In this document: positions 57,326-64,000 of the stretch, piece after piece
Layout of the letters: the number at the start of each line of letters is the position of its first letter
Position numbering within the stretch: the first letter of the stretch is position 1
Assembly (NCBI GenBank): GCA_032207245.1
Contig: CM063498.1
Coordinates: 94,478,801-94,542,800, forward strand
DNA: 64,000 bases
Direction of reading: 5' to 3'
Origin: Pardosa pseudoannulata
Taxonomy: Eukaryota; Arthropoda; Arachnida; Araneae; Lycosidae
Notes under the pieces: generated by a model
Told to the model about the DNA's origin: nothing
Seen by the model: only the letters and a program-made list of their open reading frames with translations
Databases searched by the model: none
Made by a program: the position numbers and the translations under genes

Positions 57326-59707
57326 AATCCCTCTACATGTTGGTAGCAGGTGGAGTGATGCGAATCATAGTACCTTGCAGTATGCAGCATAAATATAGTG
57401 GTAAGGAAAGAAGATGTGGTAGAGGTTGTTGTACCTTGGTCCTATTTTTAGATTTTATTGCACTTTTTTTCCATTTCAGGAAAAATAAGTAGTTAATACT
57501 CTATGATAATAATAAACATTGTATAATAATTTAATGTTCCTGGTGAATTATTTGGTAGTGCATGTAATTTTGCTATGGTTTTTATATAAATTATTTTTTT
57601 TTTATATTTCTGAGCATTTACCAATTAAAGTTCAAGGAAGATGAAAATTCAATGCTGGGTTGTACCGTAGGCCTATTACTTTACGCTCGATTAGCTGAGA
57701 GGCATGATGTTTATCAAATGAAAACAATAAAAAAACTGCACTAATTATGAAAATTCAAATTATTGTATTGATTTATCTAAAAAAAAGTGTAACAGGGAAG
57801 CTTTTGTGTCTCCGACCTAAGGTTTGATAAAAAAAAATAAATAAATCTGAGTTACAAAGGGTAATTCATCCAAACATTTGTTACTTGCACTAATAAAAGG
57901 TAAATATAATGTCCCTGATGTAAGATAAATACATTTGCAAAAAGTACCTAATGAACTGATAAAAACCGTTGCGGTTTAAAACACAATCCCATCGAAAAAG
58001 AAAAGAAAAAATTAAAACAGAAAATGGAAATGAAAGTGAAAATACTTTATGAGACTCAGTTTCTTTCGATGTAATATCAAATATACTGATATAGAAATCT
58101 TCCTAATTTTTTTGCGCTCTCACATGATTTGCAAGTATATCTGTAAAAAACCTGATTCTAAAAGAAAAAACAAAACACAGAAATTTTTTCTGAACGTAGT
58201 ACAATGTATAATTTTTGGATTATGGGTTTCATTTTAAACAAAATATTAAAAAATAATTATTTAAAAATGTTTACATTTAAATGTTGATAGAATATTCAGT
58301 AACAACTGGTCCAAGGGATAGCAAATTCCACTTACATACATTGTCACCCTAAAAAAAATTGTATTTAACCAGTGAAGTACCCAGATGTACTGTAAAGAGA
58401 CATATCCCTCCTCCCTAAGGTTTTCTCGAAATTGAAATATTTCAAGATAATTCTTTTATTATGCTATTACAGGAGTTCTAAACTTTGAAAAAAAATTTAC
58501 TACCCATGCTAATTAAAAAAAAAACACTTATGTAGAGAAAAGCTGATTTCATCTAAATAAATTCCTAAGAAAAAATAGAAAAGTATTTGAGTGTCTAAAA
58601 AAGTTCCCCTTGTTTAATGTTTGTAGACGAAGAGATGGGTGCATTTCTGTAGAATGTTCTCTCCTCATCCCTTAATAATTTCGGGGCAAAGAAATACAGG
58701 AGGCATTCTCTTTGCCCATACAGAGTTTCAATCATTAAATTATTGTAATCGATTTTTCATTGCTGTTAGAGCTTTTGGTTTCATGGTAGCTTTATTATTT
58801 TCTTAAAAGATGTTTATTTTTGTAAGATTTATAGCTTGATAAAAAAGTTATATCAGTCCGCCAATAATTTTGAATAGGATAAATAAAATTGATATGGCAT
58901 ATTTTTTAGTCTTTATCAAATGGTCCTTCCAAACTAAAGAAATTATTTCTTTCGTGACAATGACGATACGCATCCCCCCCACAAAAAAATAAATAATAAT
59001 TTCTGAATTTGTCAATTTATATAGCCATCACTGACGTAAATGAGATTTACAACCATATGTTACCTCTTATATAAAAAATTTTCTTGAAAAAAATCTTTGG
59101 TCAAAAACACAGAGTTCATTTCCGCTATTTACAATCATAGGCACCTGGGAAGTCGGATTTTCTCCAAGATAATGCGAAAACGCTAACCGCATTTTGCCAT
59201 AGGATAACAATTTTACCATACTTCGGGATCTATCGTACTGTGGTTACTTTGTCTTCCTGGTAAATAAAAAGCGCACCTAAAACGCAAAGTCACTCATATA
59301 TTTCAGTTTGCCTACTGGCTACATGAAAAATGAGATGGATTTCCAAAAGATCTGTGTGTTTCGGAAGATAATTATTTTAATAAGCAACTGTGCGTATACT
59401 ACTTGCTTCTTTTTCGAATATAGGTTGTGTAAGCAATTTCAAGTAAAATCTAGTAACTTTATTCTGTATTTGTCAGTATTAACCACTTAACTATGGCGTA
59501 TATTTCAGAAAAAGGCATCAAAAAGGGAAAATGCTTACAATTTTTTCTGCTTAATTTAACAAAAATAAGGAGTTAACTATACTATTTAATATTTTCATAA
59601 ATTCAAAATTAATGAAATAGCTAAATTTATATGGAATAATTACATTTCACTTTGTGACAATAACTTTTCTAGGTTGAAAAGCAGAAACGTCTCTTTCATT
59701 ATTACTT
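57326..59707. other. AT-rich, nothing recognised
   Basis: Short accidental frames only. A 90-bp TTAA-bounded interval at 59483-59572 was considered and not accepted. Confidence 0.45.
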
Positions 59708-59711
59708 TTAA

Positions 59712-60574
59712 CACATTGTATGCGGTACACGTACTAGTACGTTTTCTAACGATTGATACTTGAGAGCGGGTCAAGTACTAGTACGAGTTCGTGTAACAAC
59801 ATGGTTTGTTTCTGGGTACACAAATAACGGTATATACAGGAAAACGTTCAAACATTCAAACGTTCAAAGCCAAACATTCTTGTCTACTACATAGAAATAA
59901 AAAATTAAACATAAAATTTTTTATATGATATCGCATTGGAATGGGTAACTGATCAATTACCTGAAACTAACATTCCAGATCTAGGGCCGCCGACATCTAG
60001 TACACAAAGAGCACCTAAATATAACCCGCCTGGAAGATAGTCGTTGGATATGCGCAAACATATTTTAGTGGAAATTGTTACTATTGGGAAGAAGAAAAAG
60101 CCGTAAAGACAATCTGTGTGTGGTGTGAAAAAAGTGCGGAGTGAAACATATTACATAAGCAAGTTTTGCCGTGTACATCTTCATAGAGGAAAATACTTTG
60201 AACGTTACCAATCTGTAAAACAATATTAGTTTTATGATTGCTCTTTTCATTTTTTTATAATGTAAAAATGTTTATATACAACATAATTCGAAAAAATTAA
60301 AACTATATACTACTATTTCCATTTGATTTTTAATATTTACCATTACCTATTATATTTACCTATTATAAATTTATCCTTTAAAAAATTTATTTTTTGTTTA
60401 CAAAAATCTTATGGTTGTTATTTATATATTTGTTTATATATTTCAATATAAAATACGAAAAGTTGGTTAAAAATTTAAACAATTTTCGATCTATTGAGAT
60501 TTAACTGAATAACTAAATTTACGAACCAGCTCCGGGTACAATTCCGGTTTCGAAATGTACCTGCACACAGTTTG
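59712..60574 (+). mobile_element. piggyBac transposon, internally deleted, 863 bp
   Basis: TTAA flanks the element at 59708-59711 and 60575-60578. The inverted ends are CACATTGTATGCGGTACACG and CAAACTGTGTGCAGGTACAT (right end read inward), matching at 14 of 20 positions. The palindrome GTACTAGTAC occurs twice near the left end (about 59739 and 59777). The interior keeps the last 100 or so codons of a piggyBac transposase. An autonomous element would be about 2-3 kb, so the 5' two thirds of the gene are missing. Confidence 0.85.
59918..60229 (+). pseudogene. piggyBac transposase C-terminal relic with cysteine-rich domain
   Basis: Reading from 59918 to a TAG at 60227-60229, the frame ends in the pattern of piggyBac transposases: RKHILVEIVTIGKKKKP, VCGVKKVRSETYYISKF, CRVHLHRGKYFERYQSVKQY. 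The usual C-terminus has paired cysteines, C..C......TRY.C..C...LC...CFE.YH. Here several of these Cys are replaced (for example Ser before KFC, Tyr before FERY). Two in-frame stops (after PPGR and after KKKKP) interrupt it. The DDD catalytic core is missing. It cannot bind or move DNA as encoded. Confidence 0.85.
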
Positions 60575-60578
60575 TTAA

Positions 60579-60717
60579 TTCAAATCCCCTATTCACTGCA
60601 CATACTGTGCAATTAGAAAAGATTAGATAGGTCATCAGAACACTGCTGTACAAGTCTATAAGCTAAATGTACAGAAGTATAACTATCGGTAACCAAGTAA
60701 TGTACCATACTTGGCTT
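60579..60717. other. Short intergenic spacer
   Basis: No feature seen. Confidence 0.4.
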
Positions 60718-60984
60718 CTATTTTATCAACAACATACCTACATTGTCAAACATACCATCACATTTTTGTTTTTTCCTGTGTTTTCTGTTATTTACCTGTC
60801 TGCATAGGCTACTGTTATCGACACTGGCAAGTCTACATAATACTGGAAAAATGTCACAATTTTGGTTTCTCTTTATGAGAAGCACATGTTCAACATCGGC
60901 CCGAAAGACGCCGATGATACCATTCCATTCGTATATTTTCCGTGTACGCAAGCTCGCACTGTCTGCAATTATCTCGTTTAAATT
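60718..60984 (-). other. Unrecognised open frame, possible exon
   Basis: On the minus strand an open frame runs from just after a TAA near 60988 through KLRENLNEIIADSASL, RTRKIYEWNGIIGVFRAD and DNSSLCRQ, and stops at TAG (60718). A good donor-like AGACAG|GTAAAT lies near 60797, so the frame before it could be an exon of about 65-70 codons. The composition is more protein-like than most frames here and less AT-rich. No convincing acceptor tract precedes it, no domain is recognised, and an overlapping plus-strand frame (60743-61015) is also open. Function unknown. Confidence 0.2.
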
Positions 60985-61332
60985 CTCCCGTAATTTGCTT
61001 TATTCAGCTAGTTAATTTTTTTCACTTTCTTGATTTATGTTTATAGTTATCATTTTTTGTTATATATTTTTTACGAATTAGTGTAAACAGTTAAGATGAT
61101 ACTTAATAAAATCAGTGTTTCCCAACTAAAACTTTCGGAGTTTAGCACCATTTTTTAATGTTGTCTTTGGATAGAAAAAAAAATGAACTGATTTCACAAA
61201 CATGACTGATATCATTAATTTTCTACCATTGACACCAACTTTCAGACTACGTTTTCAGAGCCCTATAAACTGTTGCTGGGTTTATTTATTTATTTATTTT
61301 TAATGACTACTGCTGCAGATGAGAGATACTTC
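60985..61332. other. AT-rich; isolated hAT-like terminus
   Basis: CAGTGTTTCCCAAC at about 61112 resembles a hAT end, but no partner terminus or 8-bp duplication was found. Confidence 0.3.
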
Positions 61333-61336
61333 TTAA

Positions 61337-61571
61337 CCTTTTGGAGACGGATGGTCGATATTTCGACCAAGTCATGCGAGGTCTAGAAGTAGATGCTGTC
61401 CTGTTTTCGTAAGGTTATTTTAACATCTACTCTGAAAATATAGCCTATTTCATTCCTACTGCTGATTGTTGTGCAAAGTGCCAATATCAAAGAAATTCCT
61501 TAGAAAACAATAAATTTAACGCTTCCTTCTTTAACTTCACAAGTCAGAGAAACATTCTGTTCCGAAAGGGC
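61337..61571. mobile_element. Probable TTAA-type MITE, 235 bp
   Basis: TTAA at 61333-61336 precedes CCTTTTGGAGACGGATGG. The right end read inward is CCCTTTCGGAACAGAATG, followed by CTAA, a one-base variant of TTAA. A short palindrome GGTCGATATTTCGACC lies just inside the left end. It is a different family from the other TTAA MITEs. Confidence 0.55.
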
Positions 61572-61575
61572 TAAC

Positions 61576-62824
61576 TCAAAATGCCGTAACTCCATTAAAA
61601 TATTTTTTAAAGAAGCTTTATGAGCGAGAACAGACTAAGTGCTCTAACAGTGTTCTTGGTCAGAAAAAATTGTATGGATTTGTTTGCCTTAAAAGTAAAT
61701 AAATAAATATAAATAAAAAAGACAAAGAAGTGGGTTTAATTCGCAAATATTGTATTTTAATATTTTGTAGTCCATGCTCAAGATTCAACTGCAAGCGATG
61801 TAATGGCATTATTACATTCCCTAGTGAGAAATAAAATATTACCATTTTTTTTTCTACTCATGAAAACTGATTTTCGTCTAGCTGCATTGTTTTCTTTTAA
61901 CTTGTGAAAAAGCAAATGTATTTTAACTTGTAACTTACATCGTGTTTGCATATTTAATTTTTAAAATTTGTTTGAGAACATCAATTTTAATAAACTAAGG
62001 GTCACTTCTGAGATTCGTTGTATTTATATTGAAAAACATTTTGATGGTATATAGGTCCGGTATTATAAATATTGTAATATATACCCACTAAATTTTTCAG
62101 TTTCAAACAATCACTTTATAGTATTAATATCTATAAAACCAAATTAGACCATGTTATCATTACTTAATTTCTCTATTTAGGTTCAGATAATACGTATCTC
62201 TGAAATCAGAGATATAAACTCTAATACCTATCCACAGCAAAAAAAAAGGGGCTCATTATAGGTTATCTAATTAAGTTTTCTTTACCTTATTCGACCCTCA
62301 TGAACATTATAAATGGATGGTAGGAAGCTAATGATTTTATTTCGTTCATTTTTTTTTCAGTACATGGGTTTAGCCTATAAAATCGAAATTCTTTGTTGGT
62401 TTGCGTGGCTACAAACTGATTGGAAAAATAATCCCTTTAACATAAAGAAAATTGTTTAACCCCCCAAAAAACGCAGGTGCTAGATTGAATAAAAATGAAC
62501 TCAAATGCGTAAGAAGAAGTAATCCCGCTGGGAGAGAACTGACCTAGCTTATTATTATCATTCTATTTTACTTATACGCATTTCTGCCTTTTTTTTATGT
62601 CGTCTTTATAAGCCTGCATACTTGAGACAGGTTCAAATTTTTGCTGTCGCAGGCCGGGCAGAAAATGAAATGTATAATTTTTAGCTTATTTCTGCTAATG
62701 GTTATGGCATTCTTGCACGAACACTCTTTCCTCCCCGTTATGTTCGCGTGCAAGAGGATGGTACCCTAAAGTTCGCCCCTCGACATCTGTAGCACCTGTC
62801 GCATCGGATCGTTTGACAATGTCA
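61576..62824. other. Intergenic; GC-richer block 62520-62820
   Basis: AT-rich to 62500. 62520-62820 is GC-richer with several CpGs but no long frame or recognised motif. Confidence 0.4.
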
Positions 62825-64000
62825 AATGGAATTTCTTGACCTTTGGGGACAGAATTCAAGGTAACTTTTTTTAATTTTCCAAAGAACGGTTTTTTTATTG
62901 ATTAAGGGCACACGTATAACGCTCCCAGAAGAAAAATGGAGATATTTTATTGAAGATTTTGTGAGCATGTATTTATATCAGAAGAGCGAAAGAAATAAAG
63001 ACTTCATTCATTTATTTAAATATTTTAGTAAGAATTTCTTGGCCTTTGGGGACATAATTCAAGGTAACTGTTGTTTAATTTCCCGAAGAACAGTTTTTTT
63101 TATTGATTAAGGGCACACGCATATCGCTTCCATAAAGAAAATGGAGATATTTTATTGAAGATTTTGTGAGCATGTATTTATATCAGAAGAGCGAAAGAAA
63201 TAAAGACTTCATTCATTTATTTAAATATTTTAGTAAGAATTTCTTGACCTTTGGGGACATAATTCAAGGTAACTGTTGTTTAATTTCCCGAAGAACAGTT
63301 TTTTTTAATGATTAAGGGCACACACATATCGCTTCCACAAGGAAATTGGAGATATTTTATTGAAGATTTTGCGAGCATGTATTTAATATCAGAAGAGTGA
63401 AAGAAATAATAAAGACTTTATTTATTTATTTAAATATCTTTAGTAAGAATTTCTTAACATTTGGGGACAGAATTCAAGGTATCTGTTTTTTAATTTTCCG
63501 AAGAACAATTTTTTTTATAGATTAAGGGCACACGCATAATGCTTCCAGAAGGAAAATGAAGATATTTTACTGAAGATTTTGCGAGCATATATTTAATATC
63601 AGAAGAGTGGAAGAAATAATACAAAAAAGTTATTTATTTATTTATTTAAATATTTTTTGTAAGAATTTCTTGATCTTTGGGGACAGAATTTGAGGTAACT
63701 TATTTTTTTCATTTTCCGAAGAACAGTTTTTTTATTGATTAAGGGCACACGAATAACACTTAAAGAAAGAAAATGGAGATATTTTATTGAAGATTTTGCG
63801 AGCATGTATTTAATATCAGAAGAGTGAAAGAAATAAAGACTTTATTTATTTAAATATTTTTATTAAGAATTTCTTGACCGTTGGGGACAGACCTCAAGGT
63901 AACTTTTTTTAATTTTTCGAAGAAAATATTTTTTTTCTTGATTAAAAAGACACACACACATAACACTTTATTTTATTGGAGATTTTTTGAGCATGTGTTT
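62825..64000 (+). repeat. Tandem array, units of about 205-217 bp, cut by the window edge
   Basis: Units share GGAATTTCTTGACCTTTGGGGA, GATTAAGGGCACACG, GGAGATATTTTATTGAAGATTTTG and ATCAGAAGAG. The GGGCACAC marker falls at 62906, 63111, 63316, 63526 and 63743, with a degenerate form near 63947. Units 1-3 are closest; later ones carry indels in the TTTATTTA run. A 70-codon frame at 62898-63110 covers one unit, but 205 bp is not a multiple of three, so it does not continue. The array reaches the last base of the window. Confidence 0.93.

Noticed and set aside
59483..59572. 90-bp TTAA-bounded MITE
   Set aside because: TTAA lies on both sides, but the inverted ends match at only about 6 of 10 positions, within chance in AT-rich DNA.
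61112..61126. hAT terminus CAGTGTTTCCCAAC
   Set aside because: No opposite terminus or 8-bp duplication was found downstream, so no element can be defined.
62898..63110. 70-codon frame in the last array
   Set aside because: It covers one repeat unit whose length is not a multiple of three, and it is broken in the other units.

Overview
This window looks like gene-poor, AT-rich nuclear DNA from a eukaryote, most likely an arthropod. The evidence is long A/T tracts, compound dinucleotide microsatellites, tRNA-derived SINEs, and decayed transposons of the hAT, piggyBac, Tc1, pogo/Tigger, LINE and Pao/BEL types. I recognise no intact protein-coding gene. Every recognisable protein is a broken fragment of a transposable element. 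A chelicerate such as a spider or mite would fit the mix of transposon families, but that is an impression and not a demonstration.

Layout. 0-6.6 kb is a transposon cluster: an LTR-like copy, a hAT element with a transposase tail, a TTAA-type MITE, a four-element nest (3.8-5.4 kb) and a second hAT element with a perfect target duplication. 7.5-8.3 kb is a seven-unit tandem array with a hairpin in the unit. 11.1-12.4 kb is a tandem duplication split by a SINE in one unit only. 13.3-16.7 kb has two copies of a second TTAA MITE family, a second LTR-like copy between dinucleotide arrays, and a reverse-strand LINE tail. 16.7-18.7 kb holds a 460-bp duplication and a 26-bp minisatellite. 19.5-23.5 kb has another LINE tail and relics of the families seen at 3-5 kb. 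23.6-24.25 kb is a CpG-bearing island with promoter-like motifs, the best regulatory candidate. 25.3-26.2 kb is another duplication split by a SINE in one unit. 27.7 kb holds a Pao/BEL pol fragment. 28.5-30.4, 32.6-33.8, 37.5-38.5 and 41.7-42.5 kb are tandem arrays with different units, with two hAT elements and two SINEs between the first ones. 43.9-51.6 kb is a local satellite of about 20 units of about 370 bp. 52.3-55.5 kb has a pogo/Tigger element, a Tc1-like DD34E relic and a hAT element whose right end was tandemly duplicated together with its target site. 59.7-60.6 kb is an internally deleted piggyBac element that keeps the transposase C-terminus. 62.8-64.0 kb is an array cut by the window edge.

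How it works together. There are no operons or pathways here. The organisation is one of repeated tandem amplification: eight arrays plus four simple duplications, about 19 kb by adding the listed coordinates, combined with layered transposon insertion. Several insertions can be ordered because the window holds both filled and empty versions of the same site. All family calls rest on termini, target-site duplications and hand translation; no database search was possible.
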